Of a DNA stretch of 64,000 nucleotides, positions 55,670-64,000 are shown piece after piece. A program made the translations under genes and the position numbers. Below the pieces are notes generated by a model. It made no database searches, was not told where the DNA came from, and saw only the letters and a program-made list of their open reading frames with translations. Source of the DNA: Planctomycetota bacterium (GTDB lineage: Bacteria > Planctomycetota > B15-G4); assembly GCA_029245865.1 (NCBI GenBank), contig JAQWOM010000015.1, forward strand, positions 1 to 64,000, given 5' to 3'. Numbering within the stretch: the first letter of the stretch is position 1; each line of letters starts with the position of its first letter.

Positions 55670-57178
55670 ATGGAGACGAAACCGGACGCGCTTCCAGCCG
55701 GTCCGGAGGGTGGGATCCGTCGTGTCGAAACCCTGGTCTTGGGTGGCGGTATCGCCGGTCTTGCCTTCGCTCATGGCCTTGATCCGTCTGCCGATTTTGC
55801 GTTGATCGAAGCGTCTGACCGACTGGGCGGTTTGATACGGACGGGGAACTGGGAAGACGTCCACTACGAACACGGACCGGAGGCATTGCAAGACAATGCC
55901 GCCGAGACGGTCTCACTATTTGAAGAACTGGGACTGCAGCGCATTGATGCGCATGCCATCGCAAATCATCGGTACATCCATACCGAACGTGGTCTTTTGC
56001 CTGTTCCCATGGGGCCAGGCGCACTTCTTCGATCGCCGCTGTTGTCCGTGTCAGGGAAGCTGCGAGCTCTTACCGAGCCGTTACGTTCGGGCTCCAAGGG
56101 ACTCGAGGGTTCGATTGCAGATTTTGTCCGGCACCGTCTGGGCAGTGAGGTTCTTGAACGTCTCGTGGATCCAGCCGTGGCAGGCATTTATGCGGGGGAC
56201 CCCGAAAAACTGTCCTTGCGCGCAGCATTTCCTGCGGTCGCCGAATTGGTGTCAGAGCACGGTTCTTTGCTTTCCGGGATGTTGGCTCGTTTGCGTGCCA
56301 AGAAAGAAAAGCAGCGTGAATTGGAGAATCAGCGGAGTTTGCGCGGGGAACCTTCGCAGAAGCCGCCCAGTCGTCGTGCGCCTTCATTGATGTCCGTGAA
56401 GGGAGGCCTAGAGCGCCTGCCCGAAGCAATCGGTCGTGTGCTGGGTGAGCGAGTCTACCGAGGTCGCAGTGCGCGCCGTGTGTGGCGGCGCAAGGATGGC
56501 ACCGAGAATCGCTGGGTGATTGAGTGCAATCTGACAGACCTCGGAGATTCGGACGCTTCCTCTCCTGCCGAGAAAACTCGGACAGAAGTGTGGGAGGCTC
56601 GACATCTCGTACTGGCAGTGCCAGCAGGGTGTGCTGAAAAATTGCTGCGGGAAGATCAGCCCGAGCTTTCCCAGGAAATGGGCTCGATGGTCAGCGAAGC
56701 AGTGCTCTCGGTCACGCATGTTTGGCCCCGAGAAGCAGTCACCCACCCTCTCGACGGTTTTGGTTACCTCGTTCCTTCACGGTCTGAAATGGCACATCTC
56801 GGCACTTTGTTCAGCAGTTCGATTCAGCCCGAACGCTGCCCTGGAGAGCGGGTTTTGCTACGAACGCTGATGGGTGGGGCCCGGCGCCCAGACCTAGTCC
56901 ATGAGCCGGATGAGGCGGTTCTTGAGATCGTCAGCAGAGAAGTCGGCGGTGTTTTGGGTTTTGCGGGCGCCCCCCTCTACTCCAGCGTTGTGCGTTGGCC
57001 GACCGCACTTCCGCGCTACGACCTGAATCAGGTCGCCCGGCAAGCTACTATTGATCGCCTTCTGGGCGGACTAGCCGGGTTGTCGATCATCGGAAATCAC
57101 AGGCGGGGAATTTCTGTGAACGCACTCATCGAATCGTCTCGCAGAGCAGCTCGGGAGCACCGTAACGCGAATGCGTGA
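55670..57178 (+). CDS. hemY: Protoporphyrinogen oxidase (HemY/HemG type)
   Basis: About 502 residues. FAD-binding VLGGGIAGLAFAHGL near the N-terminus, followed by EASDRLGGLIRT. The middle matches protoporphyrinogen oxidase (RHRLGSEVLERLVDPAVAGIYAGDPEKL in fragments). LVLAVPAGCAEKLL and a final GNHRRGISVNALIES support the assignment. An unusual basic low-complexity insert (about 232-262, KKEKQRELENQRS) is present. ATG 55670 follows the hemN stop directly, and ATG 55637 has a better ribosome-binding site but gives a 32-bp overlap. This is oxygen-dependent, while HemN is oxygen-independent. Confidence 0.92.
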   Translation: METKPDALPAGPEGGIRRVETLVLGGGIAGLAFAHGLDPSADFALIEASDRLGGLIRTGNWEDVHYEHGPEALQDNAAETVSLFEELGLQRIDAHAIANHRYIHTERGLLPVPMGPGALLRSPLLSVSGKLRALTEPLRSGSKGLEGSIADFVRHRLGSEVLERLVDPAVAGIYAGDPEKLSLRAAFPAVAELVSEHGSLLSGMLARLRAKKEKQRELENQRSLRGEPSQKPPSRRAPSLMSVKGGLERLPEAIGRVLGERVYRGRSARRVWRRKDGTENRWVIECNLTDLGDSDASSPAEKTRTEVWEARHLVLAVPAGCAEKLLREDQPELSQEMGSMVSEAVLSVTHVWPREAVTHPLDGFGYLVPSRSEMAHLGTLFSSSIQPERCPGERVLLRTLMGGARRPDLVHEPDEAVLEIVSREVGGVLGFAGAPLYSSVVRWPTALPRYDLNQVARQATIDRLLGGLAGLSIIGNHRRGISVNALIESSRRAAREHRNANA

Positions 57179-58709
57179 CACCGATGCGCAGGCGGTGTTG
57201 ATGGTCCGGGCTCTTGAAGAGGCGGACACCGAAGGGCGGGTGTTGTCAGCGACTCAACGAGCGCGAGCAACTCAAGAAGCACGTGGCTTATTTGAGGGCA
57301 CTGCCGACGGCTTGGCCAGGGATGAAGCGTTGCTCGTGCACCGTGCATGCACACTGCTTCCAAATGTTGAAGCAAAGGCACCCGGTCTTTCGCAGTTGTT
57401 GAAGACGGGGCGCCTGGGAACTGCCACCGGCCCCTTGGTGCTTGCGGGGGCCGTCCTGCTGGGCTTGGCCAGCAATGCACTCGGGTCCACACGGCAGATC
57501 AACATCCTCTTTGCGCCCATGCTCGGTTTGGTGGCCTGGAACTTAGCGGTTTATGGGGTGCTCTTGTTCTCGGCCTTGAGGCGTCGTGTAAAGAACATTT
57601 CGTCACCGAGAAACAAGGCGAGCGCGGCCTCAATCTTGGAAGTAGGTGGCACTCGTAGCTACCGAGCTGCATTCGGTGTGGGCGGCGGTTTTGTCCCAGG
57701 GTTGGCTCGACGGTTTGTCGAGCGAAGATTCCGACGGGCTACGGCAGATCGAGTTGAAGAAAAAGTTGTGGTCGCTGCCACTGCCGCAGGTTTTGCGCAG
57801 TCGTGGGGAGCGGTCTCCACAAGCCTCATGGCAAGCTTTATGACACGCCTCGCGCACATGGGCTCGTTGTTTCTCGTGATGGGCGCTGTGGCAGGCATGT
57901 ATGTGCGTGGGGTCGGCTTGCTTTATCGAGCGAGTTGGCAGAGCACGTTTCTTGATGCTGATCAGGTTTCGCAATTGTTGAACGTGGTGCTTGGTCCGGC
58001 TGCTGCGTTGTTGGATGCTTCTATACCAGACGTCGGACCTTTGGAGTTTCCTGCCGACGGAGATGCGGCGCCTTGGATCCATTTGTGGGCTATGACGGGC
58101 TTGCTCTTTATAGGTTTGCCGCGCGGCTTCTTGTGGATAGTAGAACACCGACGAATTCATCGGCTTAGGACTTCCGTGCAACTGGATCTTGATCAGCCCT
58201 ATTTCCGACAATTGTTGTCTCCCGTACGTGGTGACTCTGTCGCTGTAGATGTCTTGCCCTACGGTGTCCACTTGGCGCCACGCAGTCGGGATGGTCTGGT
58301 GGAACTGTTGCATGATGTGCTCGGCGCGCGCGCAGAAGTCCTCGTTGCAGAACCTCTTGCCTATGGCGAAGAAGAGGTACGTTCTTCCCCAGATGAGGAC
58401 CGTTCAGTTCTGGTTCTCTTTGGCCTGGGGCAATCTCCGGAGTCGGAAGTCCATGGAGCCTTTGTCCGAGATTTGTCTCTGCGCCTGAGTGGCGAGGGTC
58501 GCCTGGCTGTGCTGATTGATGGCGCTCTGTACCGCGACCGGGTCACCAATGAGCGCCGTCTCGAAGAACGCCGGCGGGCCTGGAACCGTGTGCTGAAAGA
58601 ATTTCACGTGGCTGCGGTGCACCTTGATCTGGATCGGCCGCCTTCTCCAGACGTGGTGCAGAGTCTTGGCTTCGCCTTGAGCCCTCAGATACAGCAGACT
58701 GCAGATTGA
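57171..58709 (+). CDS. DUF2868 membrane protein
   Basis: 512 residues with about four membrane segments (GTATGPLVLAGAVLLGLASNA, LFAPMLGLVAWNLAVYGVLLF, LAHMGSLFLVMGAVAGMYV, LWAMTGLLFIGLPRGFLWIV in fragments). The layout and the pairing with a GTPase/DUF3482 gene match the DUF2868 family. The C-terminal about 130 residues look soluble (EVLVAEPLAYGEEEV; SVLVLFGLG) and may be a P-loop-like fold without a Walker A motif. It overlaps hemY by 8 bp and the next gene by 1 bp. No function is known. Confidence 0.7.
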   Translation: MRDTDAQAVLMVRALEEADTEGRVLSATQRARATQEARGLFEGTADGLARDEALLVHRACTLLPNVEAKAPGLSQLLKTGRLGTATGPLVLAGAVLLGLASNALGSTRQINILFAPMLGLVAWNLAVYGVLLFSALRRRVKNISSPRNKASAASILEVGGTRSYRAAFGVGGGFVPGLARRFVERRFRRATADRVEEKVVVAATAAGFAQSWGAVSTSLMASFMTRLAHMGSLFLVMGAVAGMYVRGVGLLYRASWQSTFLDADQVSQLLNVVLGPAAALLDASIPDVGPLEFPADGDAAPWIHLWAMTGLLFIGLPRGFLWIVEHRRIHRLRTSVQLDLDQPYFRQLLSPVRGDSVAVDVLPYGVHLAPRSRDGLVELLHDVLGARAEVLVAEPLAYGEEEVRSSPDEDRSVLVLFGLGQSPESEVHGAFVRDLSLRLSGEGRLAVLIDGALYRDRVTNERRLEERRRAWNRVLKEFHVAAVHLDLDRPPSPDVVQSLGFALSPQIQQTAD

Positions 58710-60280
58710 TGGAAGACATTGCTCTAAGCCTCGTGAGTCATACCAACGTCGGCAAGACGACTCTTGCACGAACCTTGCTGCGAAAGGACGTCGGTACGGT
58801 GTTCGATCAGGCGCACGTGACAGAGGTAAGCGACGCCTGGCCACTCATCGAGTCATCAGAGGCCCGGCTGTTGCTCTGGGATACACCTGGCTTCGGTGAT
58901 TCGGTGCGCTTGTTGCGCCGTCTGCGCCAGGAGAGAAACCCTGTTGGCTGGTTCCTTCATGCCGTCTGGGACAAAGTCACCGACCGGGCTTTGTGGTGTA
59001 GTCAGGAGGCGGTCCGCAACATTCGTGACGACGCAGATGTCGTGGTGTATCTCGTGAACGCGGCAGAAGATCCGGAGGATGCTGCGTACGTTCCGTTGGA
59101 ACTAGAGATTCTGGATTGGCTCGATTGCCCTGTGCTCCTTCTGTTGAACCAGACCGGTACCGCGGAAGACGTTCCAATTCTCGAACAACGTTGGCGTGAA
59201 GCTGTCGCGCGGTTTCCACGTGTGCGCGATGTGATGTCCTTGGATGCTTTTACGCGCTGCTGGGTTCAGGAGTCTGCGCTACTTGAGCGGGTGAGTTCTC
59301 TTCTCACTGGTCGCGCTCAGCACCACATGCCTGCGCTTGTTGATCGTTGGAATGCACGCAACCTGGAGGTTTTTAATCGGGCTGTAGAAGCTGTGTCTTG
59401 CTTGCTTGCTGAAACGGCGACCGACCGGGAAGTCCTTCCTTCTACGCTTGCTTCCAAAGCTCAAAAGCAGCGGGCGATGACGGCACTCGCGCAGCGGCTT
59501 GAGGAGCGCTTAGGTGGCCTCATGGAGAGGCTGATTGAGTCGCATGGACTGGATGGGGAGGCTGCCAGTGAAGTGCGTGAACGCGTCGAAGATTTCGTCC
59601 TGCCGGCTGAAAGTCTTGTCAATGTACGTGGCGGTGCAATCTGGGGTGGGCTTCTTACGGGAGCAGCTACCGGAGTGACCGCTGAAGTGATGACTGGTGG
59701 TCTTGGTTTTGGCTCGGGCGTCGTTGTGGGTGCGGCGCTTGGCGCACTTGGAGGCGCGGGCCTGGCCAAGGGTTTTCAGATTGTTCTCGGCCTTGGCAAA
59801 GAGCCAGCGGTGCGATGGGGGGCGGACTTCTTGACGGGATGTACGCGGCAGTGCGCCTTGCGCTATCTAGCAGTTGCGCAATTTGGCCGCGGGCGCGGGG
59901 CTTTTCGCGATGACGCCTTAGATTCTGGTGAGAGCAATCCCTGGGTCATCGCATTGGATGCCGGTCTCGATCAGCGTTCCGAAGTTTTTTCCCGTATTTG
60001 GAAGCAAGTTGTAGGGCCCGGGGGCAAGAAGGTTGTTCGCTGGCCGTCTGCAGCAACTGGCGCCGCCGTGGCCGAGCGCCCCGTAGATTTAGATTTAGAA
60101 ACGGGACCTGATGGGTCCGGTGCTTTTGCAGAGGACCCGAAGCAGATGTTCGATGAGGACTCGGCTTCGCAACGGCCTCGAGCTCCCAGGCAGGTCAGTG
60201 AGCAGGTGAGAGGATTGCTCGGAGATATCCTCACGTCCCGCTACCCAGAAGCACGAACGCTTCTCAGTGGTGAGAGCTGA
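58709..60280 (+). CDS. GTPase with DUF3482-type membrane domain
   Basis: 523 residues. N-terminal GTPase: P-loop SHTNVGKTTL (residues 9-18), G3 DTPG, and an NQTG at the G4 position instead of NKxD. A glycine-rich hydrophobic stretch (GGAIWGGLLTGAATGVTAEV, then GFGSGVVVGAALGALGGAGL) near 310-350 is probably membrane-active. Starts at ATG 58709, overlapping the DUF2868 stop. DUF2868 and DUF3482 genes are known neighbours elsewhere. Here they are tied to the end of the hem operon. Guanine nucleotide specificity is uncertain because of the altered G4. Confidence 0.75.
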   Translation: MEDIALSLVSHTNVGKTTLARTLLRKDVGTVFDQAHVTEVSDAWPLIESSEARLLLWDTPGFGDSVRLLRRLRQERNPVGWFLHAVWDKVTDRALWCSQEAVRNIRDDADVVVYLVNAAEDPEDAAYVPLELEILDWLDCPVLLLLNQTGTAEDVPILEQRWREAVARFPRVRDVMSLDAFTRCWVQESALLERVSSLLTGRAQHHMPALVDRWNARNLEVFNRAVEAVSCLLAETATDREVLPSTLASKAQKQRAMTALAQRLEERLGGLMERLIESHGLDGEAASEVRERVEDFVLPAESLVNVRGGAIWGGLLTGAATGVTAEVMTGGLGFGSGVVVGAALGALGGAGLAKGFQIVLGLGKEPAVRWGADFLTGCTRQCALRYLAVAQFGRGRGAFRDDALDSGESNPWVIALDAGLDQRSEVFSRIWKQVVGPGGKKVVRWPSAATGAAVAERPVDLDLETGPDGSGAFAEDPKQMFDEDSASQRPRAPRQVSEQVRGLLGDILTSRYPEARTLLSGES

Positions 60281-60395
60281 ACGTCAGCTGAAGCAAGATG
60301 GTTGATGATTGTTTGATGGTGCGTGATCTCGCTTCAAGGTGCGGAAAGGGTCCGCCAACATGCTTCGCTTGATGCTCTCCTTCAGGGGGCTTTTT

Positions 60396-61181
60396 ATGTT
60401 TCGGATCTTGCTGCTCGTGATTTGTGCCGCATGCTCGGCTTCGTCACCGAAAGCACCTCAGGACACCCAGGGCTGGCTTCAGCTCTTCAATGGGCATGAT
60501 CTGAGCGGTTGGACTCCCAAAATCGTGGGCCAGCCGGCGGGGCAGGATGAGCGCAAGATCTTTCGTGTCGAGGATGGCTTGTTGAAAGTCTCGTACGATG
60601 GATATGAGACGTTCGAAGGGACGTTCGGTCATCTCTTTTATGAGACGCCGTTTTCGCACTACCGTCTAAGAATCGTGTACCGCTTTACTGGAGAGCAGAC
60701 CCCAGGTGGCCCTGGGTGGGCATGGCGCAACAGCGGTGTCATGTTGCACGGCCAGTCACCGGAGAGCATGCTTCGCGACCAGGAGTTTCCGGTGAGTCTT
60801 GAGTTACAGATGCTCGGTGGTGACGGCACTCATTCTCGACCGACGGCAAATCTCTGCACGCCAGGGACTGACGTCGATATGGCAGGACGCGCCGTGGACC
60901 GACATTGCATCAACTCGTCCTCTGCGACCTTCGCCGGAGATGTGTGGGTGACGGTGGAAGCCGAAGTGCATGGCGGTGAATGGGTGCGCCATCTTGTAGA
61001 TGACCATGTCGTTCTAGAGTACACCCGCATGCGCTATGACCCTGATGATCCGGAGGCTCGCCGACTTGAACAGTTCCCTGAGAAGTGGCTCTCACGAGGT
61101 TACTTGTCACTGCAGGCCGAAAGTCATCCCGTAGAATTTCTCCGGGTGGAACTGCTTCCTCTGGAATCAGGCACGCCATGA
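60396..61181 (+). CDS. DUF1080 (3-keto-disaccharide hydrolase-type) lipoprotein
   Basis: About 261 residues. ATG 60396, preceded by AGGGGG 7 nt upstream, gives the short leader MFRILLLVICAACSASS, probably a lipoprotein signal although the lipobox is atypical. Earlier starts at 60339 and 60360 are possible. The DUF1080 domain shows WLQLFNGHDLSGW, then FRVEDGLLKVSYDG, FSHYRLRIVYRF, NSGVMLHGQSPE and FPVSLELQMLGG: the concanavalin-like fold common in Planctomycetota. Family members include 3-keto-glycoside hydrolases. The substrate is not predictable here. It overlaps the next gene by 4 bp. Confidence 0.85.
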   Translation: MFRILLLVICAACSASSPKAPQDTQGWLQLFNGHDLSGWTPKIVGQPAGQDERKIFRVEDGLLKVSYDGYETFEGTFGHLFYETPFSHYRLRIVYRFTGEQTPGGPGWAWRNSGVMLHGQSPESMLRDQEFPVSLELQMLGGDGTHSRPTANLCTPGTDVDMAGRAVDRHCINSSSATFAGDVWVTVEAEVHGGEWVRHLVDDHVVLEYTRMRYDPDDPEARRLEQFPEKWLSRGYLSLQAESHPVEFLRVELLPLESGTP

Positions 61182-62251
61182 AATTCTTGCTTAGTTGGCG
61201 TGCATATTTCGCTTCGCTCTTGGTGTTGACCTGGCTGGTTGCCCTGGCGTGCGGACAGCCGGCAGACAGCTCGATGCCTCCGGAGGAGGCGGCGAAAGCT
61301 CTGCCAGAAGAGTCCGTCGAGCCCCTCACTTTTGAAGCCGCGCGCGATGCGGCTTTTGAGTTGGAAGGCAAAGGTGGTGATGATGAGGAAATTCATGACG
61401 CTTTCTCGGCAGTTCATTCCATGCGGCCTGAGGCTTACGGAGTGAACGTCAAGCTCGGGCAAGTGTGCGTGCGGCTCGGTTTGCTCGAGGAGTCCGTGGC
61501 TGCGTTCGCACGGGCATGGGCTGTACGACCTGAAGATATGGAGACCCTGCGAGCGCTTGTCACCCAGCTTGTTGAGGTCGGAGATTTAGAGCGTGCGAGA
61601 GACCTTCTTCAAGAGTTGAAGGTTCACCCTCAACAGGTGGGTAACGCTTTATTTCTGGAAGCGCGGATGCTCGGCATGAGCGAGCGAGAAGAACAACACG
61701 CGCAGGCCGTTTTGCTCTTGGAAGAAGCTCTCGCCTTGCCGCCTGAAGAGGCGGTCGAAACATTGGTGGTTCTGGGGCGCTGGATGCTGGAGAGAGGGCT
61801 TTTCGAAGAATCTCGCCAAGCGCTCCTTGCGGCGCTTGTCGCGGAGCCCGGAGACACCGGTGTTCTCAAGGGCTTGGCTACAGCTTGCTGGCGGATGGGG
61901 CTGGATACTGAGGCGAGTCGCTGGCAAGAAATTCTCGAATTGATGCTCGGCCTTCGAGACAACGTTTTCACGCGCGAGCAGAAGACCGAGTCAGGTGCGG
62001 CGAATCAGCGCTTTGCAATCGAACGCAGCGAGTACATTCGGCGTGAAATCGAAGCCCATGAATCGCGATTGATCCGGTTGATCGAGATTCATCCCGCCTG
62101 GGGAGAGGGCTTCCTGGAGCTTGCGCAACTTCAGGCGGAGGGCGCAGAGCCGACAAAGGCATGCGCGACCATCGAGGCCTACTTGAAATATCATGCTGCT
62201 GAGCTTTCGTCCGAGGCAGGCGAGGCCTTGAAGAGCAGCTATTGTCGCTGA
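61178..62251 (+). CDS. TPR-repeat lipoprotein
   Basis: About 357 residues from the ATGA overlap with the DUF1080 gene. The leader ends TWLVALACGQ, a lipobox. The mature chain is helical repeats of TPR type (VNVKLGQVCVRLGLLEESVAAFARAWAVRPED, shown in part; ERARDLLQELKVHPQQ; LFEESRQALLAALVAEPGD; ETLVVLGRWMLERG). The C-terminal 100 residues are less regular. It probably works as a protein-binding scaffold at the cell envelope together with its neighbours. Confidence 0.8.
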   Translation: MKFLLSWRAYFASLLVLTWLVALACGQPADSSMPPEEAAKALPEESVEPLTFEAARDAAFELEGKGGDDEEIHDAFSAVHSMRPEAYGVNVKLGQVCVRLGLLEESVAAFARAWAVRPEDMETLRALVTQLVEVGDLERARDLLQELKVHPQQVGNALFLEARMLGMSEREEQHAQAVLLLEEALALPPEEAVETLVVLGRWMLERGLFEESRQALLAALVAEPGDTGVLKGLATACWRMGLDTEASRWQEILELMLGLRDNVFTREQKTESGAANQRFAIERSEYIRREIEAHESRLIRLIEIHPAWGEGFLELAQLQAEGAEPTKACATIEAYLKYHAAELSSEAGEALKSSYCR

Positions 62252-62367
62252 AGGTGGGTATAGGCTATCCATCGCTTATGAGGTGGAGTCCGTATGTTCA
62301 AATTCACGATGGCATTCTGTATTCATCGATTGCTGCACTTGCTCACCCATAAATAACGAATAACGAC

Positions 62368-64000
62368 TTGCACACTACACGGAACTCTCAATCGCGCTGC
62401 CGATGTCCGCTTGCTCAGGCGCTGACCCTGTTCGTGGGCAGCTTGCTTGTTTTGGCTTGCGGCCCCGAGGTGTCACCGAGCAGGGCCCCTGCCGAGGCTT
62501 CGGAATCGAGGAGTTCTGACGAGGGGAGGCTCGTCGGCGGACTTGTCGACATGACCCATGCCGCCGGCATCGATTTCCGGCATACGCATGGAGGTCGAGG
62601 AAAAAAATACCTGTTTGAAACCATGGGCTCTGGAGTGGCCACCACAGATTTCAATGGCGACGGTCAGTCAGACATCCTCTTCCTTCAAAGTGGCACGTTG
62701 CCACCGGACGAGTTTCGCGAAAACCTTCTCAAGCGAGCGCGCCACGCAACGGGCTCGAGTTGCAAGCTGTACTTAAATGACGGTGACTGGAGTTTTCGCG
62801 ACGCCACGTCGGGGAGTGGCTTGGAAGAGCCGTTCTACGGCATGGGACTTGCTGTAGGTGATGTTGACTCTGATGGTGATCGAGATGTGTACGTCGCGAC
62901 ATATGGCAATGACCGTTTCTACACCAATGACGGCGCCGCACGCTTCACAGATGCGACCCTCGCGTCTGGGATACGAGATCGTCGTTGGACAATCGGCGGT
63001 GCATTTTTCGACGCAGACAACGACGGTGACCTCGATTTGTATTCGCTTGCGTTTGTCGACATGCCCCTGAGCGACAACCGCTATTGCGGCACGCCCCCAG
63101 ATCTTCGGCAATATTGCCACGTGGATGGCTGGGAAGGTCTGGACGACCGTCTCTGGATCAATGACGGGCGCGGAGTTTTCGAAAATGGCTCGCAGGCTGC
63201 AGGTATCACGGGAAAAAACAGGCGTGGCTTAGCAATCGTCGGAAGTGACTGGGATGACGACGGCGATATGGATCTCTTCGTCGCAAACGACAGTCAGGCA
63301 AACCTCGTGTGGCGCAATGAAGGTGACGCAACCTTCACGGATATCAGTGGCATGTCCGGAGCTGATCTCAACGAGCATGGGAAGAGCGAGGCGTGCATGG
63401 GCTCGGATATGGGCGATCTGGATGGGGACGGAGACCCTGATCTCTACGTGGCGAACTACGAAGCCGAGACCAACACCCTCTACAGAAACGATGGCAGCGG
63501 ATTTTTCACCGATGTTTCAGGAAGCAGCGGGACAGGGCGCCCTTCACGCGACAGCTTGGGCTTCGGCACTGTGTTCGTGGATATCGAGAATGATGGCAAC
63601 CTGGATATCTACGTGGCGAATGGACACGTCATGGACAACATTGAAGAAAGCGGAGATGGTCAATCAACATACGCTCAGCCTGACTTGCTTCTCATGAACG
63701 ACGGTCATGGTCGATTCGTGCAGGCGGAAGGGGGCGTGTCAGAGGCGCTTCATGAACCGAGGGTTGGCCGCGGTTTGGCCCGCGCTGATCTCGATGGTGA
63801 TGGAGACCACGATCTGGTTGTAAGCAACAGCAACCAGAAACCCTGGGTGCTGCGCAATGACCTGGGAGGTGGGAATAGTCTCGCCGTGCGCTTACTCGGG
63901 CCTGGCGGACGTGCTGATTGCGAGGGTGCCAAGGTCGTCGTGACGGCGGGCGACCGCACCTGGGTGCGCGAGGTGACAGCGGGCGGTAGCTATCAAAGCC
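62368..64000 (+). CDS. ASPIC/UnbV-type VCBS-repeat lipoprotein (3' end cut by window)
   Basis: Open frame running off the window, at least 544 residues. A TTG at 62368 gives a leader (LAQALTLFVGSLLVLACGPE) with a lipobox, and an in-frame stop lies only five codons upstream. No good ribosome-binding site is seen, and GTG 62434 is an alternative. Repeats include TDFNGDGQSDILFL, GDVDSDGDRDVYVAT, FDADNDGDLDLYSL, SDWDDDGDMDLFVAND, GDLDGDGDPDLYVANY and ADLDGDGDHDLVVSNS. The end of the window (LAVRLLGPGGRADCEGAKVVV) is the start of an ASPIC/UnbV-type region, as in CRTAC1-like proteins. Likely surface-exposed, calcium-binding. Confidence 0.88.
   Translation, partial: MHTTRNSQSRCRCPLAQALTLFVGSLLVLACGPEVSPSRAPAEASESRSSDEGRLVGGLVDMTHAAGIDFRHTHGGRGKKYLFETMGSGVATTDFNGDGQSDILFLQSGTLPPDEFRENLLKRARHATGSSCKLYLNDGDWSFRDATSGSGLEEPFYGMGLAVGDVDSDGDRDVYVATYGNDRFYTNDGAARFTDATLASGIRDRRWTIGGAFFDADNDGDLDLYSLAFVDMPLSDNRYCGTPPDLRQYCHVDGWEGLDDRLWINDGRGVFENGSQAAGITGKNRRGLAIVGSDWDDDGDMDLFVANDSQANLVWRNEGDATFTDISGMSGADLNEHGKSEACMGSDMGDLDGDGDPDLYVANYEAETNTLYRNDGSGFFTDVSGSSGTGRPSRDSLGFGTVFVDIENDGNLDIYVANGHVMDNIEESGDGQSTYAQPDLLLMNDGHGRFVQAEGGVSEALHEPRVGRGLARADLDGDGDHDLVVSNSNQKPWVLRNDLGGGNSLAVRLLGPGGRADCEGAKVVVTAGDRTWVREVTAGGSYQS

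Overview
The window looks like a chromosomal segment of a Planctomycetota bacterium, probably a free-living aerobic lineage. This is inferred from gene content only. The indications are two large membrane-anchored Ser/Thr kinases (one paired with an ECF-type sigma factor), many secreted FG-GAP/VCBS-repeat proteins, DUF1080 and DUF2911 proteins, an ASPIC/UnbV-type protein, an alkaline-phosphatase-fold lipoprotein, and a bc1-type complex whose c-type subunit is a long multiheme protein. Genes are dense on both strands, many are coupled by 4-8 bp start/stop overlaps, and GTG and TTG starts are common. I found no rRNA, tRNA, CRISPR array, insertion sequence or prophage.

Layout. 1-5.6 kb: the end of groEL, a cupredoxin-like secreted protein, then cytochrome-oxidase assembly genes (heme A synthase, a heme O synthase fused to a SCO copper chaperone, DUF420). 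5.7-14.5 kb: a secreted alpha/beta hydrolase, a Ser/Thr kinase downstream of an ECF sigma factor (minus strand), a coiled-coil membrane protein, RfbC and a double-rhodanese persulfide dioxygenase. 14.5-21.4 kb: a TANGO2/NRDE protein, then a five-gene minus-strand operon (ABC ATPase, ABC permease, two-PDZ protein, two VCBS proteins). 21.5-28.8 kb: a quinol-oxidising complex operon (HEAT protein, Rieske, split cytochrome b, eight-heme cytochrome c). 28.9-36.9 kb: RsgA and a DEAD-box helicase (minus), then EboE, a secreted protein, a PLP decarboxylase and a DUF2911/TPR protein (plus). 37.3-46 kb: a kinase-TPR protein, a 1.4-kilo-residue FG-GAP protein and a sulfatase-fold lipoprotein. 46.3-60.3 kb: a long haem-biosynthesis operon (hemA, hemCD fusion, hemB, hemL, a two-component system, hemE, hemN, hemY) that runs into a DUF2868 / GTPase-DUF3482 pair. 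60.4-64 kb: a DUF1080 lipoprotein, a TPR lipoprotein and an ASPIC/UnbV-type VCBS protein cut by the window end.

How it fits together: much of the window serves aerobic respiration. The hem operon makes protoporphyrin from glutamyl-tRNA by the C5 route (the final ferrochelatase is not here). CtaA and CtaB turn heme into heme O/A for an oxidase encoded elsewhere. SCO and perhaps the cupredoxin serve its copper centre. The bc complex consumes at least eight c-hemes per large subunit. The most unusual items are the CtaB-SCO fusion, the octaheme subunit with its repeat-bearing cytoplasmic tail, the sensor kinase/regulator pair inside the hem operon, the sigma factor-kinase junction that lacks a normal start codon, and the ABC/PDZ/VCBS operon.
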